Source of the DNA: Selaginella moellendorffii
Lineage: Eukaryota; Streptophyta; Lycopodiopsida; Selaginellales; Selaginellaceae
Direction of reading: 5' to 3'
Length of the DNA: 64,000 nucleotides
NCBI RefSeq assembly: GCF_000143415.4
Contig: NW_003314263.1
Coordinates: forward strand, 4,219,628 to 4,283,627
The notes under the pieces were generated by a model. That model did no database searches, was not told where the DNA came from, and saw nothing but the letters and a program-made list of their open reading frames with translations. This document shows, piece by piece, positions 33,268 to 43,402 of this stretch. Within the stretch, counting starts at the first letter, position 1. Each line of letters opens with the position of its first letter. Made by a program: the position numbers and the translations under genes.

Positions 33268-34470
33268 GTTTGCTTCGTTCCCTCCCGGTCCCTTCAAGTC
33301 CTTGGGAATCCATCTCCATGGATTTCTTGAGTGATCTCCCAAGTTCTGGAGGCTTCAACAGCATTTTAGTCGTGGTGGATCGCTTCACAAAGATGGCACA
33401 CTTCCTGCCGTGTACCAAGGAGTTTTCGGGGGAGGACATCGCAAAACTGGTATTCAAGGAAATTTTCCGACTTCATGGGATTCCTGCAGATGTGGTTTCG
33501 GATCGGGGACCTCAGTTCATCTCTCATTTCTGGCAATGGTTTCTGCAGCTGCTTGGAGTGAAAGCCAACCTCTCTTCAGCATATCATCCTCAAACAGATG
33601 GACAGTCCGAGCGAACGATTCAGACGTTGGAACAATTCCTGAGGTGCTTCATCAACTATCATCAGGATGACTGGTTTGATATCCTTCCCCTTGCTGAGTT
33701 CTCTATAACAACTCTGTTCACTCCTTTCTTCGAGTTTCCCCCTTCTTTGCGAACTTTGGCCGAAATCCCCGATTCAATCTCTCACTTCCTTCTCCATCTA
33801 AATCCTCTCATTCTAATCCCCGCTCTGAGACATTTGTCTCCAACCTCCAGGAAATCCACACCTCCATCTCCTTCCACCTCCATCGTGCTCAGGAATCTCA
33901 CAAAACATTTGCCAATGTCCATCGTCAGGATTGTCCCCCTTACAATATTGGGGATAAAGTCTGGCTCCTTAGGCGAAATATCTCCACCACCAGGCCATGT
34001 CCCAAACTCGATTTCAAACGCCTCGGTCCTTTCCCTATCACTGCCATCATTAATCCTGTCACTTATCGCCTTGCACTTCCCTCCTCATATCAAATTCACC
34101 CCGTTTTTCACTCCTCCCTCCTTGAGCCTTATATTCCCAGTCCTATTCCAAATCGGGTCATTCCTCCGCCTCCACCAGTACAGCTCGAGGATGGGTCTGA
34201 GTACGAGGTTCAGGACATCCTTGATTCCAAGATCTCACGGTCTAAACTCTACTATCTGGTCGACTGAAAGGGTTATAGACTTGAAGAACACACTTGGGAA
34301 CCTGCGGACAACCTAATTCATTCTTCTGACCTTGTTCAGGACTTTCACCGCCGCTATCCTTCTCGTCCCAGTCCTCATTCTTTTTCTCCATCTCCCGTCC
34401 CTCGCCGCCCATCTCATCCTCCTCCTCGTTCTCATTCACGTCCTCATTCCACTCGTTCTTGCGGAGGGGG
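33268..34470 (+). pseudogene. Outer chromovirus pol, 3' part: integrase core and chromodomain
   Basis: Resumes the reading broken at 25728: SSPWESISMDFLSDLP, VVVDRFTKMAHFLPC, SDRGPQFISHFW, AYHPQTDGQSERT (the D, D and E catalytic positions are present), then a frameshift near 33700 after LPLAEFS. In another frame it continues GDKVWLLRRNIS, LGPFPITAIINPVTYRLALP, HPVFHSSLLEPY and a chromodomain (EYEVQDILDSKISRSKLYYL, then VD, TGA at 34266 where Trp is expected, KGY, EEHTWEPADNL). A G-rich polypurine tract (GCGGAGGGGG, 34461-34470) directly precedes the 3' LTR. Confidence 0.9.
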
Positions 34471-34473
34471 TGC

Positions 34474-34833
34474 TGTCAGGAATCCCCAATTCTTGCCACA
34501 TTCCTGACTCTCACCGGATTCCTGACCTGCAGACCACATTCCTAACTCTCGAGACACTTCCCTATTCCTAACTCTCGATTTCCCATACGATTCCTGAGTC
34601 TCGAGCCACATTCCTGATGATGATGTGGCGCCTCCTCAACCTCAACTATATTTGGGCCATCCTCGATCCAAGAGTGGTGGAGCTTCATCAACCTATAGTA
34701 TATATAGGTTAGCCTTGTTCCATTTCTCCACAATCTGAATCAATACCAGTCTAAGGCCTTTTCTTTGTTATTCACTAGCTTTTCTCTTTGTCTTTTGCAT
34801 TTTCCAGTCTTGATCTTGTTGGGGGTCTTGACA
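34474..34833 (+). repeat. Outer chromovirus 3' LTR (360 bp)
   Basis: TGTCAGGAATCC...GGGTCTTGACA, preceded by a polypurine tract and followed by the target duplication CTCGA. Confidence 0.93.
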
Positions 34834-35362
34834 CTCGAGGCCAGAATCTGCCCGAGGTGGCAAGCCCAAGCTGGACCTAGGGTAGTTTTGGGGTTTAGGG
34901 GCCTAAGGTTATATGAATAACCTTGGCCCCTTGAGGCCAAAAACTGCCTAAGGTGGCGAGCCCAAGTTGGACCTGGGGTAGTTTCGGGATCAAGCCCAAG
35001 GTTATTTGAATAACCTCAGCCCTTCGAGGCTAGAAACTGCTTGAGGTGGCGAGCCCGAGCTAGACCTAGGGCAATTTTGGGGTCTAGGGGCCTAAGGTTA
35101 TGTAAATAACCTTGGCCCCTCGAGGCCAAAAACTGCTTGAGGTGGCCAGCCCGAGCTAGACCTCGGGCAGTTTCAGGATGTGGGGGCCCAAGGTTATTTG
35201 AATAACTTTAGTCCCTCAAGGCCAAAATTACCCTAGCCTCGAGGGGCTAGAAATTGCCCAAGGTGGCTAGCCTAAGCTCCACCTTGGGTAGTTTCGGGGT
35301 TTGGGGGCCTGAAATTATTTAAATAACCTCAGCCCCTCGAGGCTAGAAACTACTTGGCCTAG
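34834..35362. repeat. Palindrome-bearing tandem satellite, right part (about six units)
   Basis: Continues the array at 21584-21743. Unit starts are at about 34834, 34931, 35025, 35120, 35237 and 35338, recognised by (C/T)TCGAGGC(C/T)A(A/G)AA. Each unit repeats both hairpin motifs (GAAACTGC(C/T)(C/T)GAGGT ... ACCT(C/A)GGGCA(G/A)TTTC and AAGGTTATTTGAATAACCT) with 10-20% divergence. Confidence 0.85.
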
Positions 35363-37590
35363 AGCTTATTTTATTTTATCAATAACATAAGATACATTCA
35401 TATTGTATGTAAAATTTTTAAAATTTATAAATGATGGTGTATATAGTACTTTTCAATATTTAAGTTATTGGAGAATTAATATTATTTTTCCCAATTATAT
35501 AGAAAGGATACATTCTCAACAAGATTTCATACATATTTTGGATTCGTGACATAACTTTAAAGAGTATAAATCTGGCATGTTGCATTGTTATATTAAATAT
35601 ATTATACTATATCAATCTATGAATGGATGAATCCTCAACATTGTGTATGAACCTAAATTATAGGCACGTGCTCTAAATGTCATTGAGCAGTATTTGCATA
35701 TATGGATAACACTCAACTCATATTGAGAATCAGAACTATATCATTGAAAAATTATCATTATTGACATCACCTAACACTAAAGATTTAACAAAGTACTAAT
35801 AGTTTACATGTGTGCCAAAATAGACTATCATTATTAACATCATCACTAACAATCAAACTTCACGTGTTGAAAATCTTTTCTTGGATTTATGTGCATGTAA
35901 TAAACAGCAAAACACATGATAATACTATCACACTTACACATATTAGATATGTTGTAGTATTTAAATTCATTTGTACATTGTTGTTATTCTTCTTATTGCT
36001 CTCCTTAAATCTCAATTTATGTTTCATTATAAATTTTTATAAGCAACATAAAGGAAATAGAGAACTCCAAAATCTATAAAGAAGGATGAAAATGTTTCTT
36101 TTACATTTTTGAGATCACCCACTGGTTTTATTCTCTCAAAGCCATGTTTTTGAAAGTTTTTTATATTGCCATTTTGATATTTGTCTTGGCTCTATTTTTT
36201 CGGAGACTGGGATCCGAAACAACACTGATATAGTTATTGCTTGGTGTTTCTTCTTTTTAGTGTGGGCAAGGGTGGATAACAATAAGATTTGCAAAATTTA
36301 AAATCCAAGAAAATTTAAACTTTTGGATTTCCAATCAAAGTGTTTCAGCCAAAGTGAATGTAAAGAAAGAGTTAGTCATCATCCTCTCTTCCTCTTCCAG
36401 TTTAAGTGGAAAAGTTATGCTAGTATTACCCCCAAATTCGCTATCTTTATCTTTAGTAATATTCAAAGTCATTAACAATGCTTTCCACTTTTCCCATTTC
36501 TTAGTCAATGTGCACTTACTTCCGTATAAACCCATGAGTGAGCTTCCATCTTACTACAATAACAAGATCTTCTTTGATCTACCACCTCTTATTGATAGCA
36601 TTAGTTCTAAACAAAAAGGGATGGAGGTCAAATAGAATGTTTAAAATTGGTGTAATATCAAAACCACACACTTCTAACATTTTGAAAGAACAATGTTTAT
36701 AGTTTACTATGGTAAGCATTTGGATTGTATGGATGAAGCATGTAATCAAAATAACTATAAAAATTCTATATTTTTTGAAGGGTCTATAATTAATCCTCTT
36801 GCCCATGACACTATTATTATTGAATTCAAGTGTTGGTTTTGCAAAAATTCTCCTTTATGTTGTGTCATTTACAAAGCCAAAATATACTTCTTCCTTCCTT
36901 AGGATAGAGTGGTTGGAAGAGGTGAAATCTTTTATTTCTTCTTTATTTTTATTGCCTTTTAATGTTGTCTTTTTCATTAGAACCAACTATTTGAGGATCT
37001 CGCATACACCCTAATTTGTGAATTTTTCCAAGAGTAAACATTAGAGTTAACATTCTTCTGAGGCAGGGAAAGAGAAGATAAATTTGTATAAAATATATTT
37101 ATTGGATTTGATACATGCTATAAAAAAGTCTTCAAAAGCATTAACATTCGAGGAAGGAAGATACTGGGAATAAGGCCTTCTATTAAAATGTTACATGATA
37201 GGATAAAGAGGAAAGTGACTCCACTAGCTCAAGAAATGACAATTGTAATTGAGAAAGTGGTTCATGACACATTTTTAGAGTATAATTCCCAAGCTTCTAT
37301 TGGTTGCATGAAAATTATTCACTTATTAAAGTGTTATTTTTTCTTTATTGGTGAAGATATTAATATAAATTTTGGAGTGAAAAGCTCTTACAGTCTTGAT
37401 ATTGAGTATAATTTTGCTCCAAGATATTGTACATTGTCAAAATAGAAAATGAAGAGTACACAATTATTATTCAATACTTTCCTTCTTGCACATGTCCAAA
37501 CTTTACTAATCTTTAAACTAGCCAGATTTTGAAGGCAAAAGAATCCACACAGCAGCTCTAGATTTGTGATACTACTTGATATACAACTGG
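35363..37590. other. AT-rich region without a supported gene
   Basis: ORFs of 60-93 codons (35810-36079, 36354-36635, 36693-36902, 37188-37445) have AT-driven codon content and no recognised motif. The region may be ancient transposon debris. Composition resembles 13.6-15.4 kb on the other side of the repeat island. Confidence 0.55.
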
Positions 37591-37599
37591 ACCACTCCC

Positions 37600-38250
37600 T
37601 AGTGGAAAACAGACAACACTAGAATCTTCAAGCCACCTTGGACAAAGGCTGCATCCTGAAAGCAATGGAGGAGTGTGGGAGGAGACTCTCTAGTCTCACC
37701 AGAGCTGAGATTATGTGAGAGCAGAAGTAGCCAAGAATCTTGGGATGTCGGGAGCACTGCGATCCACCTCCTTCGGCTTGCGCTCCGACAATTCATTCAG
37801 CTGCTCTGTCAGAAGCGAGCAAGTGCCGGATAAGCGGCAATGCAATGGAGGAGGGACGAAAATATTTTGGGATTCGAATAGTATCCTGGATGTGTCCGGT
37901 GTGAGCCTGGAGCTCAAGAAGCTTGGCCCATTCTTCACCAGGAGATCGGCTCTAGAGCAGCCAAAGTCGTAGCCATGGCAAATTGCCACTGCTCCAATCT
38001 GCAATGCCACTCGGAAGAGAGGCTTGTTTTGTTTGATCTTGGAAGCTCTTGTCAAATGGAGGACCATACAGCAGCGCTTGATCTTTGCTGTTGATGCTAT
38101 CACCGCCATCAACGACAGCACTCCAAGGTTCCATGGATCGATTGATACCTTAGAATCGCTGCAGTGCTAGTCAAGTAGTCAAAGGTTTTTACCCAAGTGG
38201 TCAAAAGTCTCTGACCGAGAGTCAAAAGACGTTGACTTAAATTCGAGCTC
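37600..38250. pseudogene. Relic of the hydrolase/GNAT head-to-head promoter region, with an internal micro-inversion
   Basis: 37600-37760 resembles 11625-11780 (hydrolase exon 2/intron 1). 37770-37890 resembles 11930-12110 (hydrolase exon 1 and the shared promoter). 37890-37940 resembles GNAT exon 1 (GTGAGCCTGGAGCTCAAGAAGC...CCCATTCTTCAC). Next, 37940-38107 matches 12241-12463 only on the opposite strand. 38107-38130 returns to the forward strand (CCATCAACGACAG...CACTCCAAGG, as 12462-12492), and 38165-38235 matches the GNAT 3' end (TGCTAGTCAAG(T/G)(A/T/G)GTCAAAGGT, as 12697-12720). Frames are broken in both genes. Confidence 0.7.
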
Positions 38251-38373
38251 AAGTGCTCAAATTTTAGGGCGACACTTGTCCACGCTGCTCTGGCGCTACA
38301 CAGCCTCGTTCCTCGTCTTGCTCGTCTTCCTCTCGTCAGGGCGCGCGCGATCCAATCCATCCCCGCCGCGGCC

Positions 38374-39821
38374 ATGGCAGGAAATCTGGATCACGCCCTC
38401 GCGGCAATGCGGGCCATTGCTCCGCCCTTGGATCCCAAAAAACACAAGGGACAAGCAGGTAAAGAAAGATCTCTCTCTCTCTTTTCTTCTTCCTGGTTTT
38501 ACTTCTGGATCTCTTCCAGGGAAGATTGCAGTGATTGGAGGCTGCCGGGAGTACACTGGAGCGCCGTATTTCTCTGCTATCTCGGCACTAAAGATGGTTA
38601 GCCGGCAGTTTTTTTTTTTTTCTTGTTCTTCCTGGTTTTGTTTTTTTTTTTATGGAAGTTCTTGGACAGGGCGCAGATCTCTCTCATGTTTTTTGCACGA
38701 ATGGTGCAGCAACCGTGATCAAAAGCTACAGTCCAGAGCTGATTGTCCATCCAATCTTCGTGGAATCGCATGAACTTGCGGATGAATCCCAGGAAAGTCA
38801 GCAAGCGACCAAGAACAAAACTCTCAGCGAAATCGATCGATGGATAAGCGGTTTTAGCTGCCTCGTGATCGGACCCGGACTTGGCCGAGACCCTCTCCTT
38901 TTGGTACCATCCACCACTTTTGTGTCCAAGGCTAACTTCGTTCATGCCAGGACTGTGTCTCGGAAATTATTCGTAAGGCTCGAGCCAAGGAGATTCCCAT
39001 GGTGCTGGACGGGGTACGACTTGTCATTGTTTGGAAGTTCATCGCGAATAACTTTGCTAGATTTTCAGGATGGACTTTTTCTCGTGACAAGCGAGCCAGA
39101 GTTGATCTCCGGCTACGCTCTAGCGACGCTGACACCAAATATCAACGAGCACAAACGGCTTGCTCAGAAGATCAAAGGCGCTGAGCACGAAGTTCAAACG
39201 GACAAAATTCCGGACGAGCTCAAGTCCTTGGCCAGCCAGTATGGTTTGACCTTCTGTTTTTCATCTTCGATGTTTTCTCCGCTTCTTTTCAGACTGGGAG
39301 GAGTAACAATATTGCAGAAAGGTTTCACGGATTACATGAGCGATGGCACCTCAGGTTCTTGGTTGCATTTCTAGCTTTTTCCGGCCGAAGGAATAATCGT
39401 GCTCTGGATTTCGTTTGCAGTGCTAGCGTGTGACTTTTACGGATCGCCTAGGCGTTGTGGCGGTCAAGGAGACATTCTTTCGGGCACTGTCGCGGTCTTT
39501 ACGTCCTGGGCGAGACAATGCAAAGGGTCGCCGGACATGGAAAAGTAAGCACAGCCTTTGGCGAAGCGTCAACCTCTGATGAGTCTATGTTTTTTCTTTG
39601 TCTGATCAGGCTGTCACGGAATCCCTGCATGTTAGGAGCCTTGGCGGGGTCTGTCCTGGTAAGAAGAGCCGCACAGGACGCTTTCACTCGTCACAGGCGG
39701 AGTACTGTCACTGGCAACATCATAGAGTGTCTCCAAGCAAGGTAAGTTACAGCCTTTTCCTTCGTGGTTTTGACAGTATGGCTGTCTGAAGTGCAGCATG
39801 GACGAGCTGTGCCCCCTGTGA
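38374..39821 (+). CDS. ATP-dependent (S)-NAD(P)H-hydrate dehydratase (NNRD/CARKD family), 323 aa, nine exons
   Basis: Predicted as join(38374..38458,38520..38596,38670..38903,38951..39013,39069..39238,39293..39354,39421..39544,39610..39741,39797..39821). All introns are GT-AG and 47-73 nt, and phases agree throughout. Family landmarks: [20 protein letters not shown] at the N-terminus, [72 protein letters not shown], then [20 protein letters not shown] (about 236-255, ATP/anion site) and a C-terminal helix. This ribokinase-like enzyme uses ATP to dehydrate damaged NADHX and NADPHX, a metabolite-repair role, often dual-targeted to cytosol and plastid. The start used gives a short N-terminus without a transit peptide; no upstream in-frame ATG was seen. 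It begins about 120 bp after the hydrolase/GNAT relic. Confidence 0.92.
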
Positions 39822-39912
39822 CGGTTCTTCCAAGTTGTGAGCAAGCAGCAAACGAAAGAAACATCGAGTTAAGCGTGAGATTTCTCATTCAAAGAATTAT
39901 CGAAATGGCTTT

Positions 39913-40520
39913 CTAGATCTTTGCAGCCGATGATCCTAGAAGCCTCACGAGTATCTCCTTGTACAGCTTACTCCGCAGCACCAGAATGGAAGTCATGAAA
40001 CAGGCGAGAGCCATGAGCAAGAAGGTGACCCGATAGCACCGTGCTCCGGCGTCACCACCTTCAGTTTGACGGACAGAGCAAACATTCCTACGCCTTTAGC
40101 AAGCGTGGGAACGTTTTGCAGGTGGCTGGGTGTGGCATACCTGTCCAGCAGCTTGTCGGACAGTGCACCGGTAGCGACGCCACCCATGAAGTCGAGGATG
40201 GCAACGAACACGCCCGTTTCCGAAGCCGAGTAGCCGAGTGCGAGGCTGATCTGGCAGGGCCGATCCAACGCCGCAGGAGTTTTCGCAACTTGAGCTTAGT
40301 GAGCTACGCAAACCTCCCACAGGCGAGAGTGCGAGAAGGAATGGCTGAGAGCCAGGAGGAATGGAGCGCCACCCAAGTTGTAGAGGAGGCCCGAGAAGCT
40401 ATTGATGGACTCTTGGTCGTAGCCCAGCGACGCTCTCATGTGCTGCAAGAAGAGGCTGAATGTGTTCAAGGATCCGCACGAGAATATCACATGTAGAAGC
40501 TCGCCATGGTTGACATCCAT
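39913..40520 (-). pseudogene. Fragment of a nodulin-like / NFD4-type MFS transporter
   Basis: Reverse strand, three pieces. 40322-40520 encodes LLHVIFSCGSLNTFSLFLQHMRASLGYDQESINSFSGL.., like the first two membrane helices of nodulin-like MFS proteins. A GTTTGC...CCAG intron then joins it in phase to ISLALGYSASETGVFVAILD (about 40170-40250), which belongs to the C-terminal half of the family. A further segment (about 39915-40035) reads CYRVTFLLMALACFMTSILV and ends at TAG 39913. The central helices are missing, and the second junction (GACAG/GTATGC) has no acceptor that restores frame. So it is a decayed, internally deleted copy. Such transporters sit in endomembranes; substrates are mostly unknown. 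Confidence 0.6.
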
Positions 40521-40665
40521 CTCGTCGTCACTGCCATCTTTCCTGTGCTTACCTCGTTAAACGAGAGGGATAACAACAAAATACCTTGCTTGATCAAAGA
40601 CCCATAAAGCTTGGAAGAGTTGGAAAGAGCTCTGTCCGTGAGGAGTCCGATACGCGATCCAGCTA

Positions 40666-42879
40666 TCACCACTGCTCCATGTATCGATCCAGCTGCATTG
40701 CGGGATCCAGCTCCATCTGTGACGAGAAAGTGTTGTTGTAGTCACTCCGCTGCCAGCCACCACTGTGAGTCGCCACTGCTGTGGAGGTGTCCGATGGTGG
40801 TGCTCGAGAGCTCTCCAGCTGCGGAGTGTAGACGCCGGGATAGTCCTGGCACAGCTGCTTTGCGGCAGCCAAGTCGCCAGTCTTCCACAAGCTCTTGATG
40901 ACGAGCTGGAGCGTGTTGAAGCTGGGATGGAAGTGGAGGCGCTTCATCTCGTCCAGGAACTCGAGAGCGTGCTCCACTTGGTTGTACCTGGTGAGCACGT
41001 CGATCAGGCCGCAGTACGTGAACTGGTTGGCCGTGATCCCGCGCTCCCTCATTTCCTCGTACAGGTCGAAGCACAGCTCGATGTATCCTCCTCGCCCCAG
41101 CCTGACGATCAAAGTGTTGTAAGTGACAACCGAAGGACTGCAGCCGTTTCGCTTCATGTCGAGGAATTCCTCCCAAGCCTCTGCAAACTTCGCAGTCTTG
41201 CCGAAGAGGTCGATCGCAATGTTGTAAGTTATCCCATTCGGTTTGGTTCCCGGGAACGACTTCATCTCCCGGAAGAAGGTGAGAGCCAGCGTCGTTTTCC
41301 CAGCTTTGCTCAGCCGGCTGAGGAGAGAGTTGCACGAAACCGAGCTCGGGTAGATGTTCTTGCCGATGAGCTCCATGTAAAAGGCGTGAGCTCCCTCGAG
41401 ATTGTTCACCATGGCAAAAGTATCCAGCAGCATTCCATACGACTTCACTGTCGGCTGGCAACCGTTTTCCGCGATCTTCCGGAACAAGTTCACGGCTTCG
41501 TCCAGCTCTCCGGCCTTTGCGTGGAGTCCAAACAGGAGATTGAAAATCTCCTCGCCCGGCAAGCATCCTCGTTCTAGCATCTCCAAAAAGAGCCGGGTAG
41601 CACCGGTGACGTTGTGGCACTTGATGTAGCCGTCGATGAGGATGGTATAAGTGAAGAGGTCGATGGTGGACTTGTCCTTCATCTTGGAGAAGACCTTCAT
41701 GGCCTCGTCCATGTTTGCGACGTTGCACAAGCTGCTAATCACCGCGTTGTACACGTAAGAATCTGGAGCGTGTCCAGCAGTCATGAGGCCCTTGTACAGC
41801 ACCGGCACCACCAAGTAGCACTCGGATCGTAGCATCCTGTCAATCACATACTTGTACTCGTTGAAACCCGGAGGTGACGAGGACCTCTCCATCTGTGAAA
41901 ACACCTCCAGCGCGTCCTCAACGTAGCCCCCTTTGAACAGGCTGACGAGGAGTATCTTGGAAGTCTCGACAGTCCTGGGAATGTCGTCGTTCTCCATCTC
42001 TTTGGCAAGCCGGGCCATGTCAAGATACTTGCCGGCTTCTTGGAGGAGCTTGAGCATCATGTTGTAAGTCGCGCTTACGTGCTGGAAGAAAGGCTGGAGC
42101 CCGGCCCAGCGGAAAAACGCGAGGGCGATTCCAGCTTCGCTTGGAGTGCACGACTTGAGCACCTCAAAGACGTGGAAAGGCCGAAGCTGACCACCAAAGC
42201 TGCGAACAACGTCCTCGGCTTCCCAGGTAGCCACGTTCCCTTGCTTGAACAGGCTTCTCATCTCGAAAACCAGGCACTCGTCGGAGGGCGCCGGCTGCCA
42301 GTCCTCGTCCATGTTGCCAGAGATCTCGAAGAGTCGGCAGTCGGGTCTGTGGAACGTTTGCAGCGACGAGTCGGCATCGTCGGACAGCGTCTTTCTTATC
42401 TGGAAACGATCACGAACAACGAGCTCGCTGTCTTCGTCTTCCGATTCCTCGTCCTTCTTCTTTGGAGGAGTGGACGAGTTTGCTGCCGGCACCAGCTGCG
42501 ATTCGCTAGAATCGAAGCCAGCGTAGGCCCTGGAGCTGCTGGGATACTTGTCGAGCTTACTACCCGTGAATGGATAGTTGCTCTCTTCCTCGTCATCCTT
42601 GGCACTCCAAGAAGAGTACCTGGATTCGCGATCGTGGCTACGATGCTCGTAGCGCTCCCCCGCGAACTGAGGCGGCTTCCACACCTTCCTCGAGTCCTGC
42701 GGCACCGTATAGGAGAAATTCCCGGGATCCACAAACCCCTTCTTCCTGTAGTTGCGATCGCTGTAATCCTTCCTCAGGTAGCCTCGGTCGGCGAAATGCC
42801 GCCTAGCGCCCGCGCTGGAGCTGGAGATTCTCGCCGCCGCATCGATCCAGCGCCCGCCCGCCAGGAAGAACGCGCGCAT
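40666..42879 (-). CDS. PPR protein, P class, 737 aa, intronless, with a distinctive N-terminal module
   Basis: Open from ATG 42879 to TGA 40666. Residues 1-30 are basic and Ala/Ser-rich, likely an organelle transit peptide. Residues about 27-130 hold a non-PPR segment beginning RRHFADRGYLRKDYSDRNY that is shared with two small neighbouring proteins (46557 and 49971; see findings). An acidic Ser/Glu-rich linker follows (about 135-160). From about 215 to 700 come tandem 35-residue P-type repeats (for example DLFTYTILIDGYIKCHNVTG, VVTYNTLIVRLGRGGYIELC). There is no E or DYW domain, so a role in organellar RNA stability, splicing or translation is likelier than editing. The C-terminal 40 residues are Ser/Thr-rich. 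A telobox cluster lies about 60-90 bp upstream. Confidence 0.92.
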   Translation of the reverse strand: MRAFFLAGGRWIDAAARISSSSAGARRHFADRGYLRKDYSDRNYRKKGFVDPGNFSYTVPQDSRKVWKPPQFAGERYEHRSHDRESRYSSWSAKDDEEESNYPFTGSKLDKYPSSSRAYAGFDSSESQLVPAANSSTPPKKKDEESEDEDSELVVRDRFQIRKTLSDDADSSLQTFHRPDCRLFEISGNMDEDWQPAPSDECLVFEMRSLFKQGNVATWEAEDVVRSFGGQLRPFHVFEVLKSCTPSEAGIALAFFRWAGLQPFFQHVSATYNMMLKLLQEAGKYLDMARLAKEMENDDIPRTVETSKILLVSLFKGGYVEDALEVFSQMERSSSPPGFNEYKYVIDRMLRSECYLVVPVLYKGLMTAGHAPDSYVYNAVISSLCNVANMDEAMKVFSKMKDKSTIDLFTYTILIDGYIKCHNVTGATRLFLEMLERGCLPGEEIFNLLFGLHAKAGELDEAVNLFRKIAENGCQPTVKSYGMLLDTFAMVNNLEGAHAFYMELIGKNIYPSSVSCNSLLSRLSKAGKTTLALTFFREMKSFPGTKPNGITYNIAIDLFGKTAKFAEAWEEFLDMKRNGCSPSVVTYNTLIVRLGRGGYIELCFDLYEEMRERGITANQFTYCGLIDVLTRYNQVEHALEFLDEMKRLHFHPSFNTLQLVIKSLWKTGDLAAAKQLCQDYPGVYTPQLESSRAPPSDTSTAVATHSGGWQRSDYNNTFSSQMELDPAMQLDRYMEQW

Positions 42880-42940
42880 CTCAGCATAGCTCTAGCCCTA
42901 GGCCCTCGTTAAACCCTTCCCCCCTTACTAAAGCCAAAAC

Positions 42941-42972
42941 CCTCCCTAAACCCTAACCAAACCCTAACTAGG
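42941..42972 (-). promoter_or_regulatory. Telobox-type AAACCCTAA cluster upstream of the P-class PPR gene
   Basis: The plus strand reads AAACCCTCCCTAAACCCTAA then CCAAACCCTAACTA, with three near-complete plant teloboxes in 32 bp. Teloboxes are known in plant promoters of translation and growth genes and bind Telo-box factors. The placement also suits the intergenic region between this gene and the zinc-finger gene. Confidence 0.6.
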
Positions 42973-43084
42973 GCACTTCTTTACCCTTGGGATTTTTACG
43001 CTGTTACTTCCCATGATAGTGTAAATCCATGGTCAGATTTTAGTGGGCGATTCTCTCTTCTTCCTCCAGGCGATGGATGCTTCG

Positions 43085-43402
43085 TCATTTCTTATGGCTC
43101 CCTCGCACGCCCGGCTTCTCTTTCTCCTTGGCGGACGACTCCACCCCAGCGTGCTGGTTGGCAATCTTCTCCTCCTCGAATGGAAGCTTGGAGTGGCGGG
43201 CGTCGTGGTGGATCTTCATGCTCTTGACATCCGGCGCGGTGGCCTTGCAGATTGGGCACACGAACTTGGCATGGCCGCCCTTGTCCGCCCCCAATCGGTC
43301 CTCGAGCCCCGCCTTTCCGCCTCCTCTGTTGGTGGTGGCCGCGTCCACCTTGGCCGCGATCTCCTTGGCCGTGTGCTTCTTGGGCTTGGCCTTGCCAGTC
43401 AT
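43085..43402 (-). CDS. Small C2H2 zinc-finger protein, 105 aa (SERF-like N-terminus plus single zinc finger)
   Basis: Single exon from ATG 43402 to TAA 43085. Residues 1-40 (MTGKAKPKKHTAKEIAAKVD...TTNRGGGKAGLEDR) are the Lys/Gly-rich segment of a conserved eukaryotic family of small zinc-finger proteins (ZNF706-like). Residues about 45-70 form one C2H2 finger, KFVCPICKATAPDVKSMKIH followed by HDARH. The tail LPFEEEKIANQHAG...KPGVRGSHKK is basic. Function in plants is not established. A likely 5'-UTR intron spans about 43420-43608 (GTATGG...CCACAG on the reverse strand), which would put the promoter near 43640. Confidence 0.88.
   Translation of the reverse strand: MTGKAKPKKHTAKEIAAKVDAATTNRGGGKAGLEDRLGADKGGHAKFVCPICKATAPDVKSMKIHHDARHSKLPFEEEKIANQHAGVESSAKEKEKPGVRGSHKK

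Larger units (their letters stand above)
21744..34833 (+). mobile_element. Outer LTR retrotransposon: Ty3/gypsy chromovirus, interrupted by a nested element
   Basis: Bounded by 360-bp LTRs with a perfect CTCGA target duplication (21739-21743 and 34834-34838). Forward-strand order is gag with a zinc knuckle, aspartic protease, reverse transcriptase, RNase H, integrase, then a chromodomain, which is the chromovirus order. The integrase region is split at 25728/33268 by the reverse-oriented inner element; without it the element is about 5.5 kb. The primer-binding site is of self-priming type (see findings). The LTRs differ by about 13 transitions in 360 bp. The coding region has frameshifts and stops, so it is dead. 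Confidence 0.95.

Noticed and set aside
35810-37445. AT-rich ORFs of 65-93 codons
   Set aside because: Composition-driven, no recognised motif and no neighbours that suggest a gene.
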